A stretch of 27,658 nt of DNA. It comes from Acidobacteriota bacterium. GTDB lineage: Bacteria; Acidobacteriota; Blastocatellia; Pyrinomonadales; Pyrinomonadaceae. Where the stretch lies: contig JAEZIT010000104.1 in NCBI GenBank assembly GCA_023436495.1, positions 1 to 27,658 on the forward strand, written 5' to 3'. A program made the translations under genes and the position numbers. Below are positions 7,174 to 15,687 of this stretch, in pieces (the first letter of the stretch is position 1; each line of letters starts with the position of its first letter). The notes beneath the pieces are model-generated. The model was given only the letters and a program-made list of their open reading frames with translations, did not search any database and was not told the DNA's origin.

Positions 7174-9015
7174 ATGAAGTTGAAAGACGAAACCAGATCT
7201 TTGGGCCGTCTGGGACTTCTCTTCCCATTACTCTTAATTCTACTAATTACAGCGGACCCGGCCTTTGCCTGCCCAGGGCATAAAACAACGGCCGCTTACC
7301 GCACAAAAACGATCAACACCAGAACGGTTTCAGGCATTCCGACGACCGTTATTACTTACAGAGGCCCGGCGTCGCAGCGCTGCGGCAATAATGTCGTCGT
7401 CAACCGCAACACGCGGTACGTCGCCGTTCGCGGCGATGCCTATGACAACGGCACGCGGTACGTCCCCATCCAGCGCAGCAACGTACGCTACGTCGCCGTC
7501 AGCGACAACGGCCGTGTTTACACGCCGAAAACCAAGCGCTACGTCGCCGTCCGCAATTCGGAGGTTTACACCGCTCCGCGTCGCACGGTCGTGGTGCCGG
7601 ACCGGGGCTATGTCGATGACGAAGGCACTCGCTACGTCGCCGTGAGCCGCGAAGGCTCGCGCGTGATGTACGCACCCGTTCGTGAGGTCGAAGTCGAACG
7701 CCGTTATGTCGCCGTGCGAAATACTCCTGTTTACAACACCGTCCCGCGCTATGCCGCGGTCCGCACCGTAAACAGCAGTTATGACGCGGCACCGGCCCGC
7801 TACGTCGCCGTCCGCAATGCCGGCAGCGGCTGCGCACGTGAAGTCGCTCTACGAAGCTGTCTCGGCCAGGCCGAGGCCATGAGCGCAAAACACGTCGTGG
7901 TCCGAACTGACGAACTGGACGGTACGCGGCAGGTCATTATCCCGAATAGAAGCGCGGACGTCGAATATGCCGCCTATCCGGCCGAGAACATCAGCCGGAC
8001 AAGGTACGTTGCATATAACGACGCGGCCTATTCCGGCGGCGAAACCTACGTAATGGCAAACGATACCGAGCCGATCTATACCGAACGGATAGACCGCGCT
8101 CCGATCGAATATTACGACAGACAAATAGAAGACCAGGCGATTCTCGGTAATGCCGGCACGACATATGTCGCCGCCGACGATATCGTGGACGCCTGTTTGA
8201 AACCTGTCGCGTACAGCCCTTATGAAATGGCCGCTACGCGAACAGTGAGTTACGTTCCGGTCGACGACATCGAAAACGATGCGGTCCTCAACAGGGCCGG
8301 CCCGCGGTATGTCATGACCGGAAATTTCGCACCGCATTCGATACCGTATGTGGCACTGGATGAAGACAGGGTTTTCGACGACGTCGATCCGGCCTTTGTC
8401 GCGGCCAACGGGCTCGACAACGCGCGGATGGAAACGGCCAGTTATATACCGGCCGGTGACATCGAGGCGTTAGACGCGGAGACCGTAAGCTACGTGCCCG
8501 TCGACGAAATGGACACGGTGAGCTATGTGCCCGTCCGGCACACGGCCGTTACCAATGTCAGCTATGTTCCTGTCGAAGACAGAGACGTAACGTACGTTGA
8601 GGTCGAAAATGCGGCCGCTGAGCCGGTTCGCTACGTTCCGGTAAACAACATGGACACGCAGTACATCGCCGCGGACGATTGCCCGCTTATGGTGAGCAGC
8701 GTCCAAGCGGAACCGTTCTATGTGTCCGGTAATTCCACGATCTTCGTGGAGGAGGTAGGTGACACGTCGGCTGTCGTTCTTTCCGGAACGCAGCGGATCG
8801 CCGCTCAATACGGCTATCATGACGGTTTCAACGACGGCCTGAACGCCGCTAAGGACGGTGACGCTTTTCTTCCTACGAAAGAAGGCGATTATCGAAACGC
8901 GACCGAAGGCTACGATGATGAGTTTGGCAGTAAGGACGTTTACAAAAGCGCGTACCGGGATTCGTATCTCCGGGGCTACGACGCCGGATTCAAGTCCGTC
9001 ATAGGCACCGCCTAA
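7174..9015 (+). CDS. Secreted RYVAVR/SYVPVD repeat protein
   Basis: A 613-residue exported protein starting at ATG 7174 (AGGAGG, 7-base spacing). The signal peptide has a long Leu/Ile core and ends near PAFAC. Residues about 80-500 contain roughly 20 short repeats with alternating hydrophobic residues: RYVAVR, RYVPIQ, RYVAVS, SYVPVD, TYVAADD, SYIPAGD. The spacing is irregular, about 15-30 residues. The first half is basic (R after the motif), the second acidic (D or E after it). The C-terminal part (about 540-613) is different: Y, G and D motifs such as GYHDGFNDG, YKSAYRDSYLRGYDAGF, a pattern I associate with short conserved tails of acidobacterial exported proteins. No catalytic domain is visible. 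A beta-rich surface or matrix-type structure is inferred from the repeats; the function is unknown. A strong terminator follows. Confidence 0.8.
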   Translation: MKLKDETRSLGRLGLLFPLLLILLITADPAFACPGHKTTAAYRTKTINTRTVSGIPTTVITYRGPASQRCGNNVVVNRNTRYVAVRGDAYDNGTRYVPIQRSNVRYVAVSDNGRVYTPKTKRYVAVRNSEVYTAPRRTVVVPDRGYVDDEGTRYVAVSREGSRVMYAPVREVEVERRYVAVRNTPVYNTVPRYAAVRTVNSSYDAAPARYVAVRNAGSGCAREVALRSCLGQAEAMSAKHVVVRTDELDGTRQVIIPNRSADVEYAAYPAENISRTRYVAYNDAAYSGGETYVMANDTEPIYTERIDRAPIEYYDRQIEDQAILGNAGTTYVAADDIVDACLKPVAYSPYEMAATRTVSYVPVDDIENDAVLNRAGPRYVMTGNFAPHSIPYVALDEDRVFDDVDPAFVAANGLDNARMETASYIPAGDIEALDAETVSYVPVDEMDTVSYVPVRHTAVTNVSYVPVEDRDVTYVEVENAAAEPVRYVPVNNMDTQYIAADDCPLMVSSVQAEPFYVSGNSTIFVEEVGDTSAVVLSGTQRIAAQYGYHDGFNDGLNAAKDGDAFLPTKEGDYRNATEGYDDEFGSKDVYKSAYRDSYLRGYDAGFKSVIGTA

Positions 9016-9034
9016 CTCAAAACCTGTAAAAACA

Positions 9035-9064
9035 AAAGAGGCCGTCAGCAATGGCGGCCTCTTT
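9035..9064. terminator. Bidirectional intrinsic terminator
   Basis: Arms AAAGAGGCCG (9035-9044) and CGGCCTCTTT (9055-9064) form a perfect 10-bp stem with A and T runs at the ends. It sits between the convergent genes ending at 9015 (+) and 9069 (-) and can stop both. Confidence 0.85.
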
Positions 9065-9068
9065 AGCC

Positions 9069-10604
9069 CTATCGAAGCCCGACCCTTTTCAGTAGTTCCG
9101 CGAATCTTGGGTCGCTCCTTATAGGATCAAGCCGCGGATCCGTTGCAATATGTACGATCATCACCTGGCGTTTGGCGGCCATTTCGTTCAAAATCTCGAA
9201 TGCTTTGTCCGCATCTCCCAACTGTGCCTGCGAACCGGCTAAATGCAGGCGGTTCTTTATCGGGTTCTCGTTGTTAATTCTCAGCACGGCAGGCCAGCCG
9301 CCCGCGGCAAATGAAGTCCGGATCGCGGCGATCTCCTGCGGCGTGGCGTTTAGCTCCCTCAACCGTATGTAGCACTCGAGAGCATTCGCCCAGTCCTTCT
9401 TCATTTCATAAGAGTCCATCAGATATAACGCGTCCTTGCGAAATTCCGGATCGGATTCTTCGATCTGTTTGAGATGATCGATCGCTTCGTCATAACGCCT
9501 GGAAAAATAAAGCAGCACGCCGCGTGAGCGTTTGTTGAACGATGTCGGAGCAAGTGCGACGGCCACGTCAATTTCCGCCAGAGCCTCATCCTGTCGGCCG
9601 ACGGAATTCAAAAGGTACGCGTGTTCGCGTCTGGCCTCGTCGTCCCTCGGATCAAGTGCGATCGCACGCAGGCATTCCCGTTCCGCGTCCGCAAACTCCC
9701 AATCGTATGTCGCTTTGATCCGGCAAAGAAGCGCGTGGGCATACGCGCTCGAACGGTCCAATTGGAGAGCCTTGTCGATCGCAGCGCGAGCGAGGCCGAT
9801 ATCGTCGTGGGACGCTGTGCCCCAAAACCTCCAGATCCGCGCGTCTGCCCTGCCCGCATAAGCGTCGGCATAATTCGGGTCCAGCTCGATCGCTTTGTCG
9901 AAATTTTCGAGAGCGGCGTCAATGTCGCCGTCGAGGTGCCGCTCGACGAGAATCTTCCCCTGTCGGAAAAACTGATAAGCCTTCCCGTTGCTGGTCTGCC
10001 GGGGCATTGTCCCGATGCCGCCACCTCTTCTTACGGCAAACCAGGCACCGGCGGCAAGCAAAGCCAGGAGAATTCCCGACGCAGTCAGCAAAATTGCCCA
10101 GGGTTTTGGCGCTCGTACTTTTAGCTCGCGATAAGGCGGATCGGGATCAAGTCCAGTTTCCGCCACCGCAAGGCCGGCCGCGCTGTTGTCAACTGCTACC
10201 GATGGCCCCAGAAAGGCCGGATTTGGCGAAATCTCCACGTTCGCTACGAACCGGTAACCCTTTGTCGGCACCGTCTTGATGAATTTGTGACCGTTCTCAT
10301 CTTCGCCCAGCGCCTTCCGAAGCGTATATATGGTTCGGGTAAGATTCCCCTCTTCGACAAACGAATCAGGCCAAACAGCCTCCATCATCTCGTTCTTAGT
10401 GACGAGATGGCCGCCGTTCCTGACGAGAAAAACAAGGGTATCGAAAGCCTTTGGGGTGAGAGGGATCGTAACGCCGTCCCGGATCAATTCTCGCTCGGCC
10501 GCATCCAGAACATATGAGTCAAACCGATAAAGCCTTTGTTCATCGTTTGTCATTTCGGTTCCAAATAAATTCCCGAGAAAATTAGGAGACTTTTTAAAGG
10601 ACAT
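9069..10604 (-). CDS. Membrane winged-helix TPR regulator, ToxR/CadC-like
   Basis: A 511-residue protein. Residues about 28-123 form an OmpR/PhoB-type winged helix (Trans_reg_C), with LTPKAFDTLVFLVRNGG, TRTIYTLRKALG and KTVPTKGYRFVA. One transmembrane helix lies at about 168-192. A TPR array fills about 205-430, including ALENFDKAIELDPNYADAYA and the IALDPRDDEARREHAY repeat. The arrangement is that of one-component membrane regulators: the N-terminus binds DNA in the cytoplasm and the TPR part senses partners outside. ATG at 10604 has a good GGAGG 6 bases upstream; the internal Met at residue 18 is a less likely start. There is no receiver domain. Its targets are unknown; the divergent gene at 10753 is the obvious candidate, and an inverted repeat lies between them. 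Confidence 0.88.
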   Translation of the reverse strand: MSFKKSPNFLGNLFGTEMTNDEQRLYRFDSYVLDAAERELIRDGVTIPLTPKAFDTLVFLVRNGGHLVTKNEMMEAVWPDSFVEEGNLTRTIYTLRKALGEDENGHKFIKTVPTKGYRFVANVEISPNPAFLGPSVAVDNSAAGLAVAETGLDPDPPYRELKVRAPKPWAILLTASGILLALLAAGAWFAVRRGGGIGTMPRQTSNGKAYQFFRQGKILVERHLDGDIDAALENFDKAIELDPNYADAYAGRADARIWRFWGTASHDDIGLARAAIDKALQLDRSSAYAHALLCRIKATYDWEFADAERECLRAIALDPRDDEARREHAYLLNSVGRQDEALAEIDVAVALAPTSFNKRSRGVLLYFSRRYDEAIDHLKQIEESDPEFRKDALYLMDSYEMKKDWANALECYIRLRELNATPQEIAAIRTSFAAGGWPAVLRINNENPIKNRLHLAGSQAQLGDADKAFEILNEMAAKRQVMIVHIATDPRLDPIRSDPRFAELLKRVGLR

Positions 10605-10620
10605 TGACGGCCTCCAACCC

Positions 10621-10648
10621 GATATTTAGACCTGCAAAAACAAATATC
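10621..10648. promoter_or_regulatory. Inverted repeat upstream of TPR regulator
   Basis: GATATTT (10621-10627) and AAATATC (10642-10648) are perfect 7-bp complements with a 14-base spacer. It lies 17 bases upstream of the regulator's ATG and about 105 bases before the divergent gene at 10753. It may be an autoregulatory site or a leader hairpin. Confidence 0.35.
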
Positions 10649-10752
10649 GTCGGTTGTCGGACGGTGCTCGGTGAATTTCAACAAGATTTCCTGTGCATTA
10701 TACGGCAACCGGCGGCCAAAAAAAACAAATTTCTTCGGAGGAAATATAAAAA

Positions 10753-11310
10753 ATGTACAAGGTCAAAAATACCCTAACGGCCTTCGCCGTTGTCCTCAGC
10801 GTTTTGATGCTTGCATACACGGCCGCGGCAAATTCCGTTAGTGTCGGGAATATTGAGGAGCTTTATGCTGCGGTGAATGATCCTGGGAATGCAGGAGCGA
10901 CGATCGTACTCATCCTCGGCGGACTCAGCTCAAATGCTACGCCGGCAAATGGAAATACAGTAAATTTTGAGGCCCATGGCGACCATTTTACGGAAAATAC
11001 GGGCTTCACGACATTGGATTTCGGCGGCCTTGTCGTGCTCGGCGGCGAGAATATTTCGATACCCAACGGCACCAACAATAACACCGTGAACGTCCAGTTG
11101 TGGGGCTGCCGAAGCTCCGGGAACAATACATACGATCTGGTCGGCGTAGGCGCTCGATCAACCCCGGCTGCCATCGGATCTCCTGGCATAAACAACCACG
11201 TTACGATCGAGATCCATGGCGAAGGCAGCGGTAAGGCAGATGGAGGCAGGTCGATTTCTTCGCCCGCGGCATTCCGAACGATCCGTTGGAAACCAACACT
11301 TATACGGTGA
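10753..11310 (+). CDS. Secreted protein, probably frameshifted at its end
   Basis: As read, 185 residues with a Sec signal peptide (cleavage near AYTAAANS, about residue 26). It is rich in N, G, V and T with strand-like patches (TIVLILGG, FTTLDFGG, NNTVNVQLWGCRSSGNN). No family is recognised; the pattern resembles right-handed beta-helix or beta-sandwich secreted proteins. The last 30 residues change character. In the frame one base back, the DNA from 11235 reads GRWRQVDFFARGIPND and continues to a TGA at 11316-11318, which looks much more protein-like than the annotated end. A one-base indel near 11225-11250 is therefore likely, either a real mutation or a sequencing error. GGAGG at 10737-10741 lies 11 bases before the ATG. 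It is divergent from the TPR regulator. Confidence 0.65.
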   Translation: MYKVKNTLTAFAVVLSVLMLAYTAAANSVSVGNIEELYAAVNDPGNAGATIVLILGGLSSNATPANGNTVNFEAHGDHFTENTGFTTLDFGGLVVLGGENISIPNGTNNNTVNVQLWGCRSSGNNTYDLVGVGARSTPAAIGSPGINNHVTIEIHGEGSGKADGGRSISSPAAFRTIRWKPTLIR

Positions 11311-11416
11311 TCCGATGAGCTATTCTTCAGAAGCGCTTTCCGTTGCGATCGCTTATTTTCCGTCGGCAGTTTTCTTAGAATCGATTGCCGGCTCACGCGA
11401 AGCAATGCTTTTGGAA

Positions 11417-11436
11417 GGACCGGATAAGTCCGGTCC
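11417..11436. terminator. Strong hairpin, possible terminator
   Basis: GGACCGGA (11417-11424), loop TAAG, TCCGGTCC (11429-11436): a perfect 8-bp stem. It lies in the 203-base gap between the secreted protein gene and the ScyD-like gene. It lacks a T-run, so termination is uncertain. Confidence 0.45.
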
Positions 11437-11513
11437 CGCGGTTGACGGCTGTCGGCCAATATCCGCATTAGAAACATTTTGCATGGCCCTATATGGTCCA
11501 AAAGGAGATTGAA

Positions 11514-12617
11514 ATGATTTACAAATCGATGCACAGGTTCGTATGCAGTTCATTTGTGGCGCTGCTGTTTTCTGTTAGTTTAGTGGCTTCCTTACATATT
11601 TTTGCCGTCAGCGTTCGTCCGGCGACCGCGGTCCAATTCACCGGCGGAATGAGTTTCCCGCGCGGCTTGAAGTTCGGGCCCGACGGCTTTCTCTACGTGG
11701 CAGAATCCGGACCCGGCGGAAATATTTCGACGGTCGGGCAGTGCGAACAGGTGCCAGCCCCGGTCGGCCCGTGGACCGGCGGCAATAATGGCCGCATTTC
11801 ACGGATAAACTCGATCGGTGTGCGTTCGACCGTTGCGGATAATTTTCCGTCCTCGTTCTCTGTGGTCGGCGGCGAATTGGGCGTTGCAGACATCGCATTT
11901 CTGGATGGAAAGTTGTACGCAGTGATCACTGGCGGCGGCTGCTCTCACGGTCATATAAACCCTGCCGAAAATAATGGCGTCGTACGCATAAACAGTGACG
12001 GCAGCCGGACGCTGATCGCCGATTTAAGCGAATTCGTTAAAAACAACGAAACGGCCGATCCGGAACCCGGCGACTTTGAACCGGATGGCACGCCTTACAG
12101 CATGGTCGCGGCAAAAGGCTCGCTGTTTGTTGTCGAAGCCAACCATGGCCAGGTGATCCAGGTCGACCCAGGCCCGGGGGACACCGCAAAAATCTCGCGC
12201 CTTGCCGATATCTCCGCGACGTTCGGCCATAACGTACCGACCGCGATGGCATATCACGGCAATCTGTATGTCGGGAATCTCGGAACGTTCCCGATCTCCG
12301 TGGGGTCGTCGCGCATTATAAAAATTACGCCGAGCGGCCGCATGAAAACGGTCGCGACCGGCCTGACCGCCGTGCTCGGCGTCGCGTTCGACAAGGACAG
12401 CAACCTCTATGCGCTGGAAATGAGCACCGTTGACGGCGATTTTCCTGTGCCTGGAAGCGGGCGCGTCGTTCGCATTCTCGACGACGGAACACTTGTGCCC
12501 GTCGTAACCGGCCTGATGCTTCCGACCGCGATGACCTTTGGCCCGGACAATAATTTATATATCTCGAACTGGGGTTTCGGCCCGCCACTGGGCGAGATCC
12601 TGAAAGTTACGCTCTAG
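11514..12617 (+). CDS. ScyD/ScyE-like secreted beta-propeller protein
   Basis: A 367-residue protein starting at ATG 11514, with AGGAG (11503-11507) 6 bases upstream. An N-terminal hydrophobic signal segment ends near residue 40. The mature part opens FTGGMSFPRGLKFGPDGFLY and contains VAESGPGGN and GQCEQVP. NGRISRIN, GVADIAFLDGKLYAVITGGG and a closing MTFGPDNNLYISNWGFG follow. This is the pattern of the ScyD/ScyE family, first described beside scytonemin biosynthesis genes in cyanobacteria but widespread in other bacteria as secreted NHL-like propellers. No scytonemin genes are present here, so that role should not be assumed. A GC hairpin followed by ATCTTT lies shortly after the stop. Confidence 0.85.
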   Translation: MIYKSMHRFVCSSFVALLFSVSLVASLHIFAVSVRPATAVQFTGGMSFPRGLKFGPDGFLYVAESGPGGNISTVGQCEQVPAPVGPWTGGNNGRISRINSIGVRSTVADNFPSSFSVVGGELGVADIAFLDGKLYAVITGGGCSHGHINPAENNGVVRINSDGSRTLIADLSEFVKNNETADPEPGDFEPDGTPYSMVAAKGSLFVVEANHGQVIQVDPGPGDTAKISRLADISATFGHNVPTAMAYHGNLYVGNLGTFPISVGSSRIIKITPSGRMKTVATGLTAVLGVAFDKDSNLYALEMSTVDGDFPVPGSGRVVRILDDGTLVPVVTGLMLPTAMTFGPDNNLYISNWGFGPPLGEILKVTL

Positions 12618-12630
12618 TATGGACGTATGC

Positions 12631-12656
12631 CCGGCCTCCACGCTGGCCGGATCTTT
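12631..12656 (+). terminator. Terminator of the ScyD-like gene
   Basis: CCGGCC (12631-12636), 8-base loop, GGCCGG (12645-12650), followed by ATCTTT. It is 14 bases past the stop codon. The T-run is short, so it may be only moderately efficient. Confidence 0.55.
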
Positions 12657-12675
12657 ACAGCTTGAAAACGTGACA

Positions 12676-12706
12676 AGCCGCTTGAGACGAAAATGCTCAA
12701 GCGGCT
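12676..12706. terminator. Second hairpin between convergent genes
   Basis: AGCCGCTTGAG (12676-12686) and CTCAAGCGGCT (12696-12706) form a perfect 11-bp stem with a 9-base loop. It lies between the ScyD-like gene (+) and the small protein gene (-). T-runs are weak on both sides; it probably limits read-through from the minus-strand operon. Confidence 0.55.
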
Positions 12707-12748
12707 ATGTTGATATGACGTTAAGCTTCGTCAGAAGATCAAACTTGC

Positions 12749-12952
12749 TCACGTTCCCATCTTCAACGCATAATTCGCGATCGCTTCTTCCCTGGTTGAA
12801 CCGAATGCGTAGCAGTCGCTTTCTTCCGTGCTGTTGAATTCGGGGCCTACGACGCAGTACTGGTCGCCGTCGAGAAAGATGAGCGTCCCGCCGGGGCCGC
12901 GAGCCGCTTCCAGGTCCGGATCGTGCATCATCATTTCAAATTCGGGTGTCAT
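12749..12952 (-). CDS. Small hypothetical protein, 67 residues
   Basis: A small acidic protein: MTPEFEMMMHDPDLEAARGP, then a GTLIFLDGDQYCVVGPEF strand pair, and a STREEAIANYALKMG helix. The alternation of strands and a terminal helix looks like a compact folded domain; the tail resembles REEAI..A patterns of small antitoxin-like or HicB-like folds, but I cannot assign it. The ATG lies 2 bases after the TAG of the dienelactone hydrolase gene and has no separate ribosome binding site, so it is probably translationally coupled to it. No signal peptide is seen, so it is likely cytoplasmic. Confidence 0.7.
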   Translation of the reverse strand: MTPEFEMMMHDPDLEAARGPGGTLIFLDGDQYCVVGPEFNSTEESDCYAFGSTREEAIANYALKMGT

Positions 12953-12954
12953 CG

Positions 12955-13842
12955 CTACTTTAGATTCTTCTTAAAGAAATCCAGCGTGCGCTCCCATGCA
13001 AGCTTTGCCGATTCGGCATCATAGCGGGGTGTTGTATCGTTATGAAAGCCGTGCTGCTTGCCTTCGTACATAAAGGATTCGAACTTCTTATTGTTCGCTT
13101 TCAGTGCGTCTTCGTAAGGTTTGATGCCTGCGTTTATGCGCTGGTCGTTGCCGGCGTAGTGGAACATGAGCGGAGCGGAGATCTTTGGCACGTCCGCGAC
13201 GCCGGCCTGCATCCCGTAAAAAGCAACGCCTGCGTTCAGGTCCTTGCCCAGGCGTACTGCGAGCTGATTTACCATCCCGCCGCCGAAACAAAAGCCGACC
13301 GCGCCGAGCTTTTTCGTGCTGTCCGTCCGTGATTTCAGCCAGGTCGCGGCCGCGACGAAATCTTCCGTCATCTTCTTGCCGTCTACCTTGCGAAATGCGG
13401 CAGCGCCTTCTTCGTCATTGCCCGGATAACCGCCGACGGACGTCAGCCCGTCAGGAGCGAATGCCATGAAACCCGCCTTTGCCAGCCGCCGTGCGACGTC
13501 TTCGATGTAGGGATTCAGCCCGCGGTTCTCGTGTATGACCAGCACCGCTGGAAACCGCTTCCCTTTCGCCGGCCGCGCCAAATATCCGCGGATCGTCCCA
13601 TTGCCCTGCGGCGACTTCACCGTCTCATAGCTGGTCTTCAGGTCCTTGTCGTCCTTCGCGACCGTTTGTGCCCACGTGTAATTCGGCCGCAGGCTCTCGA
13701 AGATCGCCGCCACCGTCAATCCGCCGACCGCAAACCTTGTCGCACGCTCCAAAAACGCCCGCCGGTCGATGTCGCCGTGCTGATACTCGTGAAAAAGGTC
13801 CAGTAACTCCTGCGGATACTCGTCTGCGGTCTTTCGTTTCAT
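12955..13842 (-). CDS. Dienelactone hydrolase family protein, probably exported
   Basis: A 295-residue alpha/beta hydrolase of the dienelactone hydrolase family. The catalytic triad is visible: C185 in GFCFGGG, D233 in AGNDQRI and H264 in KQHGFHN. E105 in VIHENRGLNP matches the family's conserved glutamate. The N-terminus has DRRAFLERATRFAVGGLTVA (about 26-45), a twin-arginine-like motif followed by a hydrophobic stretch, so export by Tat is likely. The family hydrolyses cyclic esters such as dienelactones; the natural substrate here cannot be told. ATG 13842 has AGGAGA just upstream. It lies 69 bases after the vWA gene and 2 bases before the small protein gene, all on the minus strand, so one operon is possible. 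Confidence 0.9.
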   Translation of the reverse strand: MKRKTADEYPQELLDLFHEYQHGDIDRRAFLERATRFAVGGLTVAAIFESLRPNYTWAQTVAKDDKDLKTSYETVKSPQGNGTIRGYLARPAKGKRFPAVLVIHENRGLNPYIEDVARRLAKAGFMAFAPDGLTSVGGYPGNDEEGAAAFRKVDGKKMTEDFVAAATWLKSRTDSTKKLGAVGFCFGGGMVNQLAVRLGKDLNAGVAFYGMQAGVADVPKISAPLMFHYAGNDQRINAGIKPYEDALKANNKKFESFMYEGKQHGFHNDTTPRYDAESAKLAWERTLDFFKKNLK

Positions 13843-13911
13843 ATCTTCTCCTGTTTAAAAAGAATACCCGACCAGGTGCCTGTCTGCCAAGAATTTCGAA
13901 AATCCCGCGCC

Positions 13912-15687
13912 TCAGCGACCGGAAACTGCATGCACCGATCCGACTTTTACGTAAGCATTTTCACGTTTTACGCGAATGCGCAGTCTCGGCGAAACACCCG
14001 AGCCGCGTTCCTTTTCGTTCGACCGGAACGTAAGCAAATATGCGGTCCTGAGCTGTCTGACTATGTCGTTGTATGCCTCCTGGATCTGGCTGAGCTGCGT
14101 GATCGGATAATACCGCCCGCCGGAAATTTCCGCGAGCCGCTCGCCCTCGCGGCTCGCTTTGGATGTAAGGCCCATATAGCGCGTCCGCAGCGGGTCTATG
14201 GCATTCCGGGCATCGTTCCCGGCCGTCGCGGCGATCAGGCCTGACGGCACGTAAAGCGGATATATCAACGCGCCGCTCTCTTGAATCGAACCCGCCAGCG
14301 AATCGAACGGTAAGAACGAACGGTTGTCGTCACCGTCGGTCAAAACCACAATTGCCGTCCGCTCGCCCTTCAGCGGCCGCAGCCGGTCGGCAAGCGTATA
14401 TGCCAGGGCGTCGTAATAAGCCGTACCGCCGCCCGCGTCGAACGTGTCGAGGGATTCCGAAAGCCTCCCCTTGTCCGACGTAAAATCGGACAGAACCTTG
14501 GTATCTTCGTTGAACAGAACGACCGACACGCGATCATCCGGGCCGACAGTGTTGATGAAATTACGCGCCGCTTTGCGTATGAAATTGACGTAATTATCGA
14601 CGCTGCCGGAAACGTCCAGAAGCAGCACCAGATTGAACGGCGCCGTAACCGGCTGCATCGCGACGACATCGCGCGTGTCGTTATTTTCCGTAACCTCAAA
14701 ATCCGCGGCGGCCAGGTCCGGGATGGCACGGTTCCCGGCATCGGTCACGCTGACAAGAACACGCTTTAATTCGGCATTCGGATTTTCCGGGCCCGCCTGC
14801 CGGTCGCTGAACCCGGGTTCGAGTTTCAGCGGCGGCAATGTCCTGGCATAATCGCCGAAGTATTTCGGGCTCGCGCGGCGGATCGCTTCCATCAATATCG
14901 AATCGCCGCTGCGTATTATCGCCTTGGCGGCGTTGGTCAGCGGCCGTTCGCGAAGGTCGCTGGAAACCTCGTTCTGCGGGACGTTTATCAGCATTATTCC
15001 GCGGCCGGTCGAAAAGTTAAGTTCGATCCCCTTTGAGCTTTTTTTCGCTTTTGCCGGTTTCACATCGCTGACGGAATCACCTTCAGCTTCCGGGGTCGGC
15101 GTAGGCGTAGGCTCCGGCTTCTCTTCTTCCTTGGTCTTGCCCTTTATCGAGAATTTCCCGCCAGATCGCTCCTTTACGTCTTCCAATTCGATGTCGCTCA
15201 AAATCCTGGGCCGCGAAGCCGTCCATTGCAGGTCGTACTTTAGCCCGTCCGTCGGAATGTCCGTCGCGATCGTACCGGTTTCCGTCCTGACATCCGCCCG
15301 TGCGATGTCACCGGAGATCAATACCTGCCCGTCGGCCGTTTCGACGCGGACCCTTGTTCTCTCCGGCACGGTGACTGTGAGGTCAACGCGGCCCTGGGCC
15401 GACGGCATCACCTCGATTCGCATGCGATTTCCCGCCGGCTCGACCCGTAGGTCGCTTTCGGCGATCGGCTTGTCCGACGTCGCACCTATCACGGCCGCTC
15501 CTAATATTTCGTCACCTTCGGGCTTTGCGGCCGAAATCTCTACCCGGCCCGAGCGGTTGATAACCTCGACGGTGCCTTCGGATTTGAGTGAAAACTCACG
15601 GCGAACGGAAACCTGCCCGGCCGCAGTCATTCCGCCAAGGAGCAGCAGCAGTATAGATATTATTGAAAGATAAAGATCCCGGGCCAT
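13912..15687 (-). CDS. Secreted DUF4097-like plus vWA protein (Acidobacterial VWFA-related)
   Basis: 591 residues from ATG 15687; the frame is open further upstream to 15750, but the signal peptide (Leu-rich, ending near TAAGQ) begins at 15687. Residues about 35-160 form a beta-helical DUF4097-like adhesin region (GTVEVINRSGRVEIS, GTIATDIPTDG). A charged and PTPTPTP linker follows (about 185-215). The C-terminal half is a von Willebrand factor A domain of the VWFA-related Acidobacterial type. Its MIDAS residues are all present: DVSGS (358-362), T422 and D451 (LTDGDDN). It should bind metal and protein ligands outside the cell. Its ATG shares one base with the TAA of the Ser/Thr kinase gene (TAATG), a tight coupling that suggests joint function. 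Confidence 0.9.
   Translation of the reverse strand: MARDLYLSIISILLLLLGGMTAAGQVSVRREFSLKSEGTVEVINRSGRVEISAAKPEGDEILGAAVIGATSDKPIAESDLRVEPAGNRMRIEVMPSAQGRVDLTVTVPERTRVRVETADGQVLISGDIARADVRTETGTIATDIPTDGLKYDLQWTASRPRILSDIELEDVKERSGGKFSIKGKTKEEEKPEPTPTPTPEAEGDSVSDVKPAKAKKSSKGIELNFSTGRGIMLINVPQNEVSSDLRERPLTNAAKAIIRSGDSILMEAIRRASPKYFGDYARTLPPLKLEPGFSDRQAGPENPNAELKRVLVSVTDAGNRAIPDLAAADFEVTENNDTRDVVAMQPVTAPFNLVLLLDVSGSVDNYVNFIRKAARNFINTVGPDDRVSVVLFNEDTKVLSDFTSDKGRLSESLDTFDAGGGTAYYDALAYTLADRLRPLKGERTAIVVLTDGDDNRSFLPFDSLAGSIQESGALIYPLYVPSGLIAATAGNDARNAIDPLRTRYMGLTSKASREGERLAEISGGRYYPITQLSQIQEAYNDIVRQLRTAYLLTFRSNEKERGSGVSPRLRIRVKRENAYVKVGSVHAVSGR

Noticed and set aside
11514..12617. Scytonemin biosynthesis role for the ScyD-like gene
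   Set aside because: No other scytonemin genes are nearby, and the family is common in bacteria that make no scytonemin.
14924..15673. A 249-codon plus-strand frame antisense to the vWA gene
   Set aside because: Ser- and Arg-rich shadow composition with no motif; the minus strand encodes a well-supported secreted vWA protein.
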